This document shows, one piece after another, positions 43,210-52,510 of a DNA stretch of 64,000 nucleotides. The translations under genes and the position numbers were made by a program. Numbering within the stretch: the stretch's first letter is position 1; each line of letters begins with the position of its first letter. The notes under the pieces were generated by a model, which was not told where the DNA came from, did not search any database, and worked only from the letters and a program-made list of their open reading frames with translations. The stretch is from an uncultured Paracoccaceae bacterium. Lineage in GTDB: Bacteria; Pseudomonadota; Alphaproteobacteria; Rhodobacterales; Rhodobacteraceae. The DNA lies in NCBI GenBank assembly GCA_947501555.1, contig CANMWG010000005.1:1-64000 (forward strand). The letters are read 5' to 3'.

Positions 43210-43516
43210 TTCTTAACTCCCGGTTTTGATATCGCACGGCTTTTTGGTTAGGCTTCGTTGCCAGAGCCGCCTTCATGTCACCTGCTGTTTAGTGAAACGC
43301 AGGCGCTAACGCCTTGGAGTTAATCGTATCTTTGCGGACCTTATTAGCGAGTTTTTGGACTTCCGTTTCATTCCATTTCAGACTGATTGAGGGTAAAAAA
43401 CCATGCATCGAAGTTCAGCGCGGGTTAACGGTCAAGATGTAGCAAACGCACATCTTTTGCCGTACAGAGTCCGCACAACTCTGCATCGCCCGTGCAATTT
43501 CTATTTTGAAATTCGT
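43210..43516. other. 307-bp region between aminotransferase and TAXI operons
   Basis: No convincing gene. It should hold the promoter and leader of the TAXI operon (minus strand) and the 3' end of nothing else. A small inverted repeat AGGCG-CTAA-CGCCT lies at 43301-43314. Confidence 0.5.
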
Positions 43517-44770
43517 CTACAGACCGATACCACGCATCACTGCAAGAACCTGAGACACTTCCTGCATGGTGTTGTAATGACACATAGAAATACGAACACA
43601 GTCTGGCAATTCTAACGGCTGAAGAATGTTGCCGCTGTAATGATCTGCTTTGCGCATGTGGGTGCGAATGCCCTCTTTGTTGAGCAGACCAACAACCTCA
43701 GACGACCCGACGCCTTGAACTACGAATGACACCGTGCCTTCACGTTTCTGATTGTCTGGACCGGCCAAAATTGTGACCTTTTTCATATCACGGAGCCCAG
43801 GAAGATTTCCAGTTCCGTTGATCAAAGCATCGGTTAAGGCCGTTTCGTAACAGTTGATTGCCTTTCCTGCAGCCTCGATCCGTTTGCGCGGATCTGTTTC
43901 CTCCGAGACCTCACCGCCAAGCCAATCGAAGTAGGCAACAACATCCGAAATCGCGGCATATGCGCCTGTATCGCGCGTTCCCAATTCCCAGTTATCTGTA
44001 GGTCCACCAACAAGAGCTTCGTGCGGCAACGCAGTTAACTTGTCCGAAATCCACGCAATACCGTATCCGTGGCGCGAGAAAACCTTATAAGGCGAAATCG
44101 CATAGCCATCGATGTCATAAGCGGCTAGATTCATCTGCCCGTGCGCCGCATGTTGAATTCCGTCGACTATGATAATGCATTCGGGGGCCACAGCGCGGAT
44201 TGACTTGGAAATCGCGGTTACATCAATCCCAATCCCAGTCACAGGCGACGCATGCAAGATGGTCGCGACTGCCACATCAGGTGTCATAATTGCGGCATAA
44301 TCGTCTGCAGTTACCGTTCCGTCGGTATCGTTATGTGGCACGTTCAGATAGTCCATCCCAATGATACCGGCCCAATGGCGAGCGGCACTTCTACTGGAGG
44401 GGTGTTCAATCGAACTGCCGATGATTTTTGAGCCTTTCGGCGCGTTGAGGCAAGCCGTACGGATCATACGGAACAAGAGCTCGGTCCCGGTTTCGCCAAC
44501 AATGAACTGACCTGATGTCGCGTTCATGAACACGGTCAAGTCCGACTTGGCCTTTTGAATTGTATCAACCAATGCTTTGGCTGCAGGATTATCCCGTCCT
44601 TGATTGTCTGGAATGCCAGCATATTTCGCTGATGTCTCAATCACTGATTTCAAAGTAAGTGCACCACCACCATTCTCAAAATAGACACGCGGCCCGCCGA
44701 TAGGGCAACTATCGATATTGGCAAACTGGTCGCGAATAACGTTGATAAGCAGTGCGTTGTCTTTGATCAT
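43517..44770 (-). CDS. Class V aminotransferase / cysteine desulfurase-like PLP enzyme
   Basis: A 417-residue PLP enzyme of fold type I, class V. Seen: PRVYFENGGGALTLKSVIET, IGSSIEHPSSRSAARHWAG, CIIIVDGIQHAAHGQMNLAA with the PLP-binding Asp, and SPYKVFSRHGYG with the PLP lysine. Cysteine desulfurase, isopenicillin epimerase-like and other lyases share this fold; a typical mobile-loop Cys region is not obvious. The ATG at 44770 was chosen because homology begins there. It is 215 bp downstream of a LysR gene on the same strand. Confidence 0.85.
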   Translation of the reverse strand: MIKDNALLINVIRDQFANIDSCPIGGPRVYFENGGGALTLKSVIETSAKYAGIPDNQGRDNPAAKALVDTIQKAKSDLTVFMNATSGQFIVGETGTELLFRMIRTACLNAPKGSKIIGSSIEHPSSRSAARHWAGIIGMDYLNVPHNDTDGTVTADDYAAIMTPDVAVATILHASPVTGIGIDVTAISKSIRAVAPECIIIVDGIQHAAHGQMNLAAYDIDGYAISPYKVFSRHGYGIAWISDKLTALPHEALVGGPTDNWELGTRDTGAYAAISDVVAYFDWLGGEVSEETDPRKRIEAAGKAINCYETALTDALINGTGNLPGLRDMKKVTILAGPDNQKREGTVSFVVQGVGSSEVVGLLNKEGIRTHMRKADHYSGNILQPLELPDCVRISMCHYNTMQEVSQVLAVMRGIGL

Positions 44771-44896
44771 TGGACTATTCCGTTCAGTTGATACGTCGCT
44801 GAAGAATGGGTAACCGCGATCAACACAGCGCGTTGGCCGCCCCATAGAGGGTGCGCATACCTGTTATTGGTTGGAGAAAGACTGACCTATTTGGAC

Positions 44897-44958
44897 GGAC
44901 GCATAAAACGACTATTTGTCATCCGGACATATCGAAAATGCGCATGAATGGACGCATA
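44897..44958. promoter_or_regulatory. Direct repeats before the class V aminotransferase
   Basis: GGACGCATA occurs at 44897-44905 and again at 44950-44958, 53 bp apart, about five helical turns. Possible LysR contact points; chance is not excluded. Confidence 0.3.
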
Positions 44959-44985
44959 GGCGCCGGGCTCCGCTCTGTCTACACA

Positions 44986-45894
44986 CTAGTTGTGGTAGCT
45001 ACTTGCGAAATCACAATGTAATTGCGCAAGCTCTATAATCTCCTGAATGAACGCATTTGGCCTGTCGTCTCGATACATTGCCACATACGGGATCCGGGGC
45101 AGGGGCGTCTCAGTTTCGATGACTTCAAGCTTTCCAGATTCTTCAAATTGCCTACAAAACTCATACGGGAGATATGCAACTCCAAGTCCAGCAACTGCCA
45201 AACCAAGCAGGGCTGTCATGGAATCGCAGACCAAGCTTTCCTGAAAGACGACTCCACGATCCTTTAACCATTTGTTAAGATACAATCCGGAACCGGATAT
45301 GTGGCCTTGCGTCAAGACTGGAAACTCTGCCAAGTCTCTGTGCCTGATTGGCTTTTCTAGATTTACGAGACCTTTTTTTGCCATCCAACAATTTCTCACT
45401 GTTGCCAATGGGACGGACGAGAATTCGGGTAATGTAAACGTCTCGGGAATGATGATTAGATCCACTTGGCTCTGCTCCAGGTCCGTAAAGAGCGCGCGCG
45501 CCATATCGACTTTTGGCAATATTTGAACATTCTTAAACTTGCTTTTTATTGCCGATATCAGTTGTGGCAACCACGTAATTGTTGTCAGTTCTGTCACCCC
45601 AATTCGCAGCGATTTTGGTTGGTTTGCAACACCCTGTTGGATGTCGTTGATCTGATCGTGAAGGAGAAGAATTTGTTTAGCCACTTCGAAAAGCTCTTCA
45701 CCATGGGTCGTCAACTTGGCCCCACGCATGCTGCGATCGAAAACCTCAATTCTAGACCCGCGCTCGAGTTCTTGCACACGTTTCGAGATCGCCGATTGGG
45801 TCGTATAGAGCCGCGCCGCCGCACGCTCAAACGTCCCAAGTTCAGCGATCCAATACAAAGCCTCAAGCTGCTTGAGAGTGATGTTTGCGTTCAT
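44986..45894 (-). CDS. LysR family transcriptional regulator
   Basis: A 302-residue regulator with the N-terminal helix-turn-helix ITLKQLEALYWIAELGTFER, then AARLYTTQSAISKRVQELE, and an effector domain starting LRIGVTELTTITWLPQLI. The ATG at 45894 follows AAGGAAGAC; a longer frame start at 45939 was rejected. It reads towards the class V aminotransferase and is the likely regulator of it. Confidence 0.9.
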   Translation of the reverse strand: MNANITLKQLEALYWIAELGTFERAAARLYTTQSAISKRVQELERGSRIEVFDRSMRGAKLTTHGEELFEVAKQILLLHDQINDIQQGVANQPKSLRIGVTELTTITWLPQLISAIKSKFKNVQILPKVDMARALFTDLEQSQVDLIIIPETFTLPEFSSVPLATVRNCWMAKKGLVNLEKPIRHRDLAEFPVLTQGHISGSGLYLNKWLKDRGVVFQESLVCDSMTALLGLAVAGLGVAYLPYEFCRQFEESGKLEVIETETPLPRIPYVAMYRDDRPNAFIQEIIELAQLHCDFASSYHN

Positions 45895-46940
45895 GTCTTC
45901 CTTCAGAGGTCTGGACTTTAATTCATTCCAACCTATCATATTTTAGAATATTTGACACTCCTAATTGGAATATAAGGTTTCTGCTTGGCTGCGAAACATC
46001 AAGTCAAAATTTCACATTTGGAAGGCTTTGTTGCACAATTCGAGTGAGTGTTAGAGTTCCCCTTAGAGAAACTGAAGGGCGAAGAGACAGTCAGCGAGTT
46101 ACCTTTCAAACTCACTCGATTGATAGCTTTCAAAGTTGGGAAGCGGACGTCCGTCGTTTTGCAGCGAAAGCCCGGTTTGTCCCGCACTCCAGACCTTCGT
46201 GCCAGTCGGGGTCAATGGCAGCTTTGCTCAAAGCAGACTGTTGCAGTCGCAGCTTTTGCTGATGCAGCATTTGTTCGCCGTCGCAGCGGCGTGCATTTGC
46301 CTCCGTTGCATTTGCTACCAAAGCGGCCATTCAGAACAATCAACACTTCAGAGTCTAGAACTGACCCTTGGCCGCACCGTCTAAGATTTCACATATCTCG
46401 GGACACAGCTGACTTTCGCAGGTGCAGCCGTTTCTGATGCAGCATTTTCTTTAAATTGCAGCATGCCTTCTGTTGCGGTGCGGTCTACTACGCACAAGTC
46501 GTTGTTCAAGTTCCCGATTTCCGAGGATTGCAAACAGAACTTTAACCGCTGCATGTTTGCGCTCGCACATAGCGGAGCAAAGCGGGCCTGCTATGCGCGG
46601 CCATGTTAGTCGTGTGTTCAAAACCTCAAAAGGCTGTGTGGCCTAAAATGGCCTTGCTTCAATGGCGTTGGTTCCAAGGGTATCAGGCAAATCTTACCGA
46701 TTGCTTGGTAATACAGCCAGCGGCAAGTCTGCCGTCGCTGACAGCGGCGTCTGTGACGCCAATACAACGATGGAACACAGCATTCCTATTGATGTTTTTA
46801 TAGACAGATTGACCAACCTTCAGGCGTCCCCTGAGGTTCAACTGGATGATATTGCAAAAGGTGTTGACTCAATTAGGTTTCGCTTACATTCTGAATATCA
46901 GTACAAATGTGCCGATATATGAAACAACTGGGAAGCTGAA
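45895..46940. other. About 1 kb of decayed, non-coding DNA
   Basis: Open frames here give low-complexity or unrecognised peptides. Visible items are an IS-like end GGCTTTGTTGCACAA at 46024-46038, a 10-bp inverted repeat (TCGAGTGAGT at 46040-46049 and ACTCACTCGA at 46110-46119), and two similar stretches with TCTGATGCAGCATTT-like sequence near 46255 and 46430. The last 100 bp should hold the aapJ promoter. I read this as a graveyard of mobile or repeat DNA. Confidence 0.5.
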
Positions 46941-47972
46941 ATGAAAAATGTTATCGCAGCCGGAGCTATTGCAGCGACTGGCGTCCTCGCCCCACATGTG
47001 GCCTTTGCCCAAAGCGCAACTGTTCAGCAGATCATGGATCGCGGTACGATGCTGTGCTCCGGTCACAACGGCAGCTATTTCGGGTTTGTCGAGGTCAACG
47101 ACCAGAACGAATGGAAAGGTCTTGATATTGACCTTTGCCGCGCGCTGACGACGGCCATTCTGGGCGACCCGGATGCGAACCAGATAGTACCGCTCAGCTG
47201 GGCACAACGTTTCCCGGCGCTTCAATCTGGTGATGTTGACGTGATCATCAAAGCGACCGGTTGGACCATGGGTCGCGACACGGAGCTGGGTCTTCAGTTC
47301 AGCCTGCCGTATTTCTTCGGGGGCACGCAGTTTATGGCGCATGGTGATCTTGGGATCACGGATGCGACTGGCCTTGAGGGCGGTACGGTCTGCGTCGAAG
47401 CAGGGACCACAATCGAACGTCTCGCCGCGAACTACATGACGACAATCGGTATTGAACACTCGATGGTGTCCTATGAGAGCCAAGCCGAGTTGCGCTCCGC
47501 GTACCTTGCCAACCGCTGCGACGCATTCGCGGGCTGGGGTCCGAACCTCGCCGTGCTGCGCGCCACTGAATTGGACAACCCTGATGCTCACATCATCCTA
47601 AGCGACCAGCTGTCGAGCGAGCCGATTTCCGCAGCCATGCGTCAAGGGGATGAAGGCTTTGTAGATACGGTCAACTGGACCATCGCCGCGCTGCTGATCG
47701 CCGAAGAAGAAGGCATCACATCTGCCAATGTCGAAGAGATGGCCGCGAACCCGCCGAACCCACGCGTTGCACGTCTGCTGGGCGTCGAGCCTGGTATGGG
47801 CGAGCGTTTGGGGATGCGCGACACATGGGCCAAGGAAATGATTGCCGCCGTCGGCAACTTTGGCGAAATCTACGACCGCAACCTTGGCGCGGACAGCCCT
47901 TACGGCCTTGAGCGCGGGCTCAACAGCCTCTGGAGCGAGGGTGGCGTTCTCTACGCTCCGATCCTCGACTAA
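46941..47972 (+). CDS. aapJ: General L-amino acid ABC transporter binding protein
   Basis: A 343-residue periplasmic binding protein with a signal peptide (MKNVIAAGAIAATGVLAPHV, cleavage near AFA-QS). Seen: IMDRGTMLCSGHNGSYFGFV, WKGLDIDLCRALTTAILGD, VDVIIKATGWTMGRDTELGL and LRSAYLANRCDAFAGWGPNL, all in the AapJ/BztA order. It should bind polar amino acids, or a related compound. Downstream, after a strong hairpin, lie the two permease genes. No ATPase gene follows. Confidence 0.92.
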   Translation: MKNVIAAGAIAATGVLAPHVAFAQSATVQQIMDRGTMLCSGHNGSYFGFVEVNDQNEWKGLDIDLCRALTTAILGDPDANQIVPLSWAQRFPALQSGDVDVIIKATGWTMGRDTELGLQFSLPYFFGGTQFMAHGDLGITDATGLEGGTVCVEAGTTIERLAANYMTTIGIEHSMVSYESQAELRSAYLANRCDAFAGWGPNLAVLRATELDNPDAHIILSDQLSSEPISAAMRQGDEGFVDTVNWTIAALLIAEEEGITSANVEEMAANPPNPRVARLLGVEPGMGERLGMRDTWAKEMIAAVGNFGEIYDRNLGADSPYGLERGLNSLWSEGGVLYAPILD

Positions 47973-47988
47973 GTCTGACGACCGACAC

Positions 47989-48017
47989 TGGATCGCCCCG
48001 CATATCGGGGCGATCCA
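47989..48017. terminator. Intra-operon hairpin after aapJ
   Basis: TGGATCGCCCCG-CATAT-CGGGGCGATCCA, a perfect 12-bp stem between the binding-protein gene and aapQ. Confidence 0.75.
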
Positions 48018-48047
48018 CCATTCTTTTGAAACCTGAGGGGCGCCATC

Positions 48048-49184
48048 ATGTCGACAGCCGAGGAATTGCGCAGCCGCGCCAAGCGCCGTAGCCTGACTAT
48101 CCAAGCCGCCATCGTTGCCCTAACAGTTCTGGCCGTATGGGGTGCAGTATCGAACGCGCAGTACAACCTTACGCGGCTGAACATGACAAGCGGGTTTTCA
48201 TTTCTGGAACGTGACACGGGCTGGGATTACTCTTTTAGCCTGATCGAACGCTCCATCGATGATAGGTACTATTACACACTGTTCATTGGCCTTCTGAACA
48301 CATTGTTCGTTGGCTTCATCTGCATCATCACAACCACGTTTTTCGGGTTTATCGTCGGGACCCTGCGCGATGCGCGCCATCCCGCGCTTAGCTTTGCGGC
48401 CAATGTCTATGTTCAGATTTTCCGAAATATCCCCCTCATTCTTCAGGCGATCTTTCTCTATGCGATGCTGATCCATTTGGGGGGCCCCCGTCAGGCGATC
48501 AATATCGCCGATGTCGCCTTCCTGTCCGGGCGCGGCCTGATGTTGCCTGGTTTGAATGTCTCTCCTTCGGGGGCGGTTGGTCTGTTGCTCGCCTCTGCCG
48601 CTATCGGGATCGGATTCGTCATCGCCCAAGTGTCGCTGTGGCGGGGTCTGGCGATCTGGTTTGGCAGCACGGTGGGCGTGGCGGTTCTGGCAGCGCTTGT
48701 GTTGCGGCCCGAGGGTGAAGGTCTGCTGACCATCCCCGCATTGACCGGGTTGCGGTTCACGGGGGGTATTTCCGTTCCGATCGAATTGTTGGCGCTTATC
48801 GTATCAATCACGCTTTATGGCAGCGCCTACATCGCCGAGATCGTGCGCGGTGGGCTTGCGCAGGTACCGCGCGGTCTGGTTGAGGCTGGCCAAGCGCTGG
48901 GTATGTCGCGGGTGTCGATCTGGTCGCGCATCAAGGTGCCCATGGCACTGCGCAGCATCATTCCGCCTCTTGGCAATCAGTGGATTTTCATGATGAAGGC
49001 CACGACCATCGGGATCGCGATCGGCTTTAGTGATCTGTTCTACATCACTGTCAATTCGATCAGCCAATCGGGCCAAACGCTCGAACTGATCCTGCTTTTG
49101 ATGCTGACGTTTCTGGCCATCAATTACTCCATCGCGTTTTTCACGAACTGGCTGAACGCCCGCTTGCAGCTGAAGGAGCACTAG
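48048..49184 (+). CDS. aapQ: General L-amino acid ABC transporter permease
   Basis: A 378-residue permease with a long N-terminal part and eight or so hydrophobic segments, as usual for AapQ/BztB. Seen: GLLNTLFVGFICIITTTFFG, the FRNIPLILQAIFLYAML segment, AYIAEIVRGGLAQVPRGLVE and EAGQALGMSRVSIWSRIKVP, the EAA loop that contacts the ATPase. Its stop TAG is directly followed by the aapM ATG. Confidence 0.93.
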   Translation: MSTAEELRSRAKRRSLTIQAAIVALTVLAVWGAVSNAQYNLTRLNMTSGFSFLERDTGWDYSFSLIERSIDDRYYYTLFIGLLNTLFVGFICIITTTFFGFIVGTLRDARHPALSFAANVYVQIFRNIPLILQAIFLYAMLIHLGGPRQAINIADVAFLSGRGLMLPGLNVSPSGAVGLLLASAAIGIGFVIAQVSLWRGLAIWFGSTVGVAVLAALVLRPEGEGLLTIPALTGLRFTGGISVPIELLALIVSITLYGSAYIAEIVRGGLAQVPRGLVEAGQALGMSRVSIWSRIKVPMALRSIIPPLGNQWIFMMKATTIGIAIGFSDLFYITVNSISQSGQTLELILLLMLTFLAINYSIAFFTNWLNARLQLKEH

Positions 49185-50264
49185 ATGGCCATCACTGACA
49201 TCACCCCGCCGAGCCAATTTACCGAGGCCCGCAAACGCTTTGTGCGTCACGGGTTCGGGTCGCCGCAGGCCTCCTTTATCTCCGTCCTTGTCTTCGCGGT
49301 GCTTGCCTATATCGCGTGGAAGTTTCTGGGTTGGGCTGTGTTTCGTGCCGTCTGGTCCAAGGAAAACGCAGACCTGTGCGATGGCCACGGTGCGTGCTGG
49401 TCCGTTATCGACGCCCGCCACCGGTTGATCCTGTTTGGCACATACCCCTATGACGAACACTGGCGTTCGACCTTGGCCGCAATCGCAATTGTCGTCACTG
49501 TCTTGCTGTCTTGTTTGCCAGCTATGTGGAATGCGACACGGCTGGCAGTGCTATGGATCGTCGGCTTTGCAGCCTATTACCTTCTGATGGAAGGCAGCCT
49601 GCTTGGCCTTCAACAAGTCACGACCGATGGCTGGGGCGGCTTGTCGCTAACGCTGTTCTTGTTCGCCGCTGTTGTGTTGCTGGGCATGCCCATGGGGCTT
49701 GGTCTTGCGCTGATGCGCCGATCCCAGATGCCGGTGGTGCGCTGGTTTGCGGTGATCATCATAGATACAATCCGGTCTCTACCCCTTGTCACGACATTAT
49801 TTACAGCAGCTGTGGTCGTTCCCCTTTTTCTGCCCACATGGCTGGAAGGCGACAAAATTTGGCGGGTGATCTTTGGCTTTGCGCTGTTCTTCGCAGCCTA
49901 TCAGGCGGAAGTGTTTCGCGGCGGGTTTCAGGCGATCCCCAAGGGGCAATTCGAGGCAGGCAAAGCCCTTGGCATCAGCTATTGGTGCATTCTGGGCCGC
50001 ATCGTGTTGCCACAGGTCTTCCGCCACGTGTTGCCCAGCACGATCAACATGGTTGTCGTGACGTTTAAGGAAACGGCGATTGTCACGATCATTGGCTTCT
50101 TTGATATCCTCGCCTCGGGCAAAACCGCCTTCGGTACAGCAGAATGGGCGCCTTATTACATCGAGGTCTTCTTATTCGTCGCGGCGATCTATTGGATTTT
50201 CATCTTCTCGCTCGGTCAATACGGCGAGTATCTGAAAGGCCGTATGGCAATTTCAGAGCATTGA
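49185..50264 (+). CDS. aapM: General L-amino acid ABC transporter permease
   Basis: A 359-residue permease, the partner of AapQ (BztC type). Seen: the TIRSLPLVTTLFTAAVVVPL segment, AAYQAEVFRGGFQAIPKGQF and EAGKALGISYWCILGRIVLP, which is the EAA loop. It starts without a gap after aapQ. In most alphaproteobacteria aapP follows; here a small membrane protein gene follows instead. Confidence 0.93.
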   Translation: MAITDITPPSQFTEARKRFVRHGFGSPQASFISVLVFAVLAYIAWKFLGWAVFRAVWSKENADLCDGHGACWSVIDARHRLILFGTYPYDEHWRSTLAAIAIVVTVLLSCLPAMWNATRLAVLWIVGFAAYYLLMEGSLLGLQQVTTDGWGGLSLTLFLFAAVVLLGMPMGLGLALMRRSQMPVVRWFAVIIIDTIRSLPLVTTLFTAAVVVPLFLPTWLEGDKIWRVIFGFALFFAAYQAEVFRGGFQAIPKGQFEAGKALGISYWCILGRIVLPQVFRHVLPSTINMVVVTFKETAIVTIIGFFDILASGKTAFGTAEWAPYYIEVFLFVAAIYWIFIFSLGQYGEYLKGRMAISEH

Positions 50265-50309
50265 TGAAATTTACCACATGCAGAGTTCGATGACCTGAAT
50301 GGACCCCAG

Positions 50310-50525
50310 ATGAAACCTGTCGATATCCTGAAATGGGTCGCCACGGCGATCCAGCTCATCGGCTACGGCCTGACGGGGCTGAACATCGTGCCATGGAATA
50401 TTTTTGCGTTCATGGTGGGGATCATTTTGTGGTTTCTTGTCGGTCTTCTTTGGAAGGACCGCGCGATCATGGTAGTCCACATCGGCGCATTCATCGCAAT
50501 TGTCGCAGGCTACATCAGCTCCTGA
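50310..50525 (+). CDS. Small membrane protein after aapM
   Basis: A 71-residue protein with two or three hydrophobic segments: LKWVATAIQLIGYGLTGLNI, VPWNIFAFMVGIILWFLVGL and IMVVHIGAFIAIVAGYISS. It is 45 bp after aapM on the same strand, where the ATPase gene would be expected. Similar short proteins occur near transporters in Rhodobacterales, but I cannot name a function. Confidence 0.7.
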   Translation: MKPVDILKWVATAIQLIGYGLTGLNIVPWNIFAFMVGIILWFLVGLLWKDRAIMVVHIGAFIAIVAGYISS

Positions 50526-50573
50526 CATAACGCGAAAGACATGGGGCGACCGACGCCATCCCATGCCTGATCA

Positions 50574-51212
50574 TTAATCAAGGATGACTTGGCCTTTCGG
50601 CGTGTTGAGAGCAAAGGACAGCGCCGCATTGCCCTGCGTCACGGTGCACAAATGATCGACCTGAAGCGTTTGCAAGATGCTGGTCAGTTCATCGGGGTCC
50701 GGGTGGGACAGTTGCACCTCTTCCAGCGTAACCCTAAGGTCCTGCTGCCCCATGCTCGGGTGCGGGCCGGGGGACCATTCGATAAATGCAGGCAGCAGCC
50801 CACCCATGGGCAAATGTCCGTCCTTGGGCACGGTCAGCCGCCAAGACCGATCACCGCGTGTAAACAAAACCACCTCGCCCAAATCAACGGGGCTTGCGGC
50901 GATCACGGCGTCCAGATCATCGGTGCCGACAACCCAGCACAGGGCGCGCGGTCGGTCGGCAATCCTTACCTGCGTCTTGGGGTCGTCCAGCGTGAACCAA
51001 CGAACGCGGCCCGGATCGGCGGGGGCGTCCGGATCAATCGCGATCAGCTCAAAGAAACTCTCTTTACCGGACTGCATGACGCAGTTGTGCGTGCTCATCG
51101 CGTCGTGTTTGCCGCCACGAGGCACAGTGACGCCAAGGGCGGTTTCCATGGCCGCAACCCCTTGGTCGAGCGTGGCGGCCCCGATGGCAAAATGGTCGAT
51201 CTTGTTGTGCAT
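50574..51212 (-). CDS. Glyoxalase-like (VOC) domain protein
   Basis: A 212-residue protein starting KIDHFAIGAATLDQGVAAME, the first beta-alpha unit of a VOC fold, followed by HDAMSTHNCVMQSGKESFFE, a pattern of the Glyoxalase_3 type. The second half is less conserved and ends LSFALNTPKGQVILD. It starts 3 bp after the stop of the cystathionine beta-lyase-like gene, in one operon. Function unknown. Confidence 0.8.
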   Translation of the reverse strand: MHNKIDHFAIGAATLDQGVAAMETALGVTVPRGGKHDAMSTHNCVMQSGKESFFELIAIDPDAPADPGRVRWFTLDDPKTQVRIADRPRALCWVVGTDDLDAVIAASPVDLGEVVLFTRGDRSWRLTVPKDGHLPMGGLLPAFIEWSPGPHPSMGQQDLRVTLEEVQLSHPDPDELTSILQTLQVDHLCTVTQGNAALSFALNTPKGQVILD

Positions 51213-51215
51213 AGG

Positions 51216-52400
51216 TTACTCCGCTGCGGTTTTAAGGTGGGGAAGGGCGGCCGCAAGGTCCGCCTTGAGGGTGTCAGGGGCTTCAAGCCCGATGTTAAAC
51301 CGGACCAGCTGCCCGTCTTCATCCCACGTGCCCGCACTGCGCTGTGGCGTAACGGGTAAAACAAGGCTTTCATAGCCACCCCAGCTGACCCCGATACCGA
51401 AGTGGTTGAGCGCATCAACAAACGCGCGCACCTGCTCATCGGAGCAGGGGTGAAACACAACGCCAAACAGGCCCGCCGCCCCACTGAAATCGCGGGCCCA
51501 ATGGGCGTGACCGGGACAGGTGTCAAACGCAGGATGCAGGACGGTTTTGACCTGCGGCTGTTGTGCAAACCAGGCGGCCATGTCACGGCCCGCTTTGTCG
51601 AAATGTTCCATCCGCATTTTCAGCGTCCGCAGCCCGCGCAAAGCCAGGAAGACCTCTTGCCCGCCGGTTTTGTCGCCAAAGGCGAAGGTGGTCTTGCGGA
51701 TTACAGCCGTGTGATCGGCGGTGCAGGCGATCATGCCCAACATGCAATCGGAATGTCCACTGAGGTATTTTGACATCGACGCAATCACCACATCCACGCC
51801 AAGCGCCAAAGGTTGGCAAAAGATCGGCGTCGCCCATGTGCCGTCAAGGATCGTCGGCACGCCAGCGGCGCGCGCGGCCCCGGTAATCGCAGGGACGTCC
51901 GGGACTTCGAAGGTGCCGGATCCGGGGGCCTCGAACATGATCGCGCAAGTCGTGTCTCGGATCAGATCTGCCACGCCCGCGCCGATCATCGGATCGAAAT
52001 AGCTGACCTGAACCCCCATGCGGGTCAGCACGCCGTCACAAAACACCCGCGTGTTGCCGTAGACGTGATCGGCCACCAGCAAGTGAGCGCCGGGGCTAAC
52101 AAAACTCATCAAGGCCATCGTGATTGCTGCCACGCCAGAGGACGTGAGCGTCACATTGTCCGCACCCTCCAGTTCAGCCAACATGGTTTCAAGCTTGAAG
52201 CTGGCGTCGTTGCCGTAACGGCCATAGTACATGGTGCCCGTTTCATAACGCGCATCGCGGGCGGCCTCGAATGCCGCAAGGGTGTCGAACACAATGGTCG
52301 ATCCCAGCTCTAGCGGCATGTTGACGTGACGGCCATCAAAGCGGTCGGGGCGGCCCAGCTGGACCAGATCATCGGCGGTGTTTGATCGGGGTGAAGACAT
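51216..52400 (-). CDS. Cystathionine beta-lyase-like PLP enzyme
   Basis: A 394-residue Cys/Met metabolism PLP enzyme. Seen: PLELGSTIVFDTLAAFEAAR, YYGRYGNDASFKLETMLAEL, LTSSGVAAITMALMSFVSPG, PTILDGTWATPIFCQPLALG with the PLP-binding Asp, and SMSKYLSGHSDCMLG with the PLP Lys. Family reactions are C-S bond cleavage or gamma-replacement on sulfur amino acids. The ATG at 52400 is preferred over 52466. It is divergent from a BisC-type gene. Confidence 0.88.
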   Translation of the reverse strand: MSSPRSNTADDLVQLGRPDRFDGRHVNMPLELGSTIVFDTLAAFEAARDARYETGTMYYGRYGNDASFKLETMLAELEGADNVTLTSSGVAAITMALMSFVSPGAHLLVADHVYGNTRVFCDGVLTRMGVQVSYFDPMIGAGVADLIRDTTCAIMFEAPGSGTFEVPDVPAITGAARAAGVPTILDGTWATPIFCQPLALGVDVVIASMSKYLSGHSDCMLGMIACTADHTAVIRKTTFAFGDKTGGQEVFLALRGLRTLKMRMEHFDKAGRDMAAWFAQQPQVKTVLHPAFDTCPGHAHWARDFSGAAGLFGVVFHPCSDEQVRAFVDALNHFGIGVSWGGYESLVLPVTPQRSAGTWDEDGQLVRFNIGLEAPDTLKADLAAALPHLKTAAE

Positions 52401-52510
52401 GGCATACTCGCGGTATTGTATTTTCAAACGATGGCAGTCAGAGTGCAGCGTGTCAATATTTGGCATTCATGTTTTGTATGTCAGCACATTACAATTGAAC
52501 GGACAAGAGT

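Noticed and set aside
43403..43615. Open frame of 70 codons upstream of the TAXI operon
   Set aside because: It runs antisense into the class V aminotransferase gene end and has no ribosome-binding site or protein features.
46048..46437. Open frame of 129 codons on the plus strand
   Set aside because: The peptide has no family features or good start context and lies in DNA that looks decayed.
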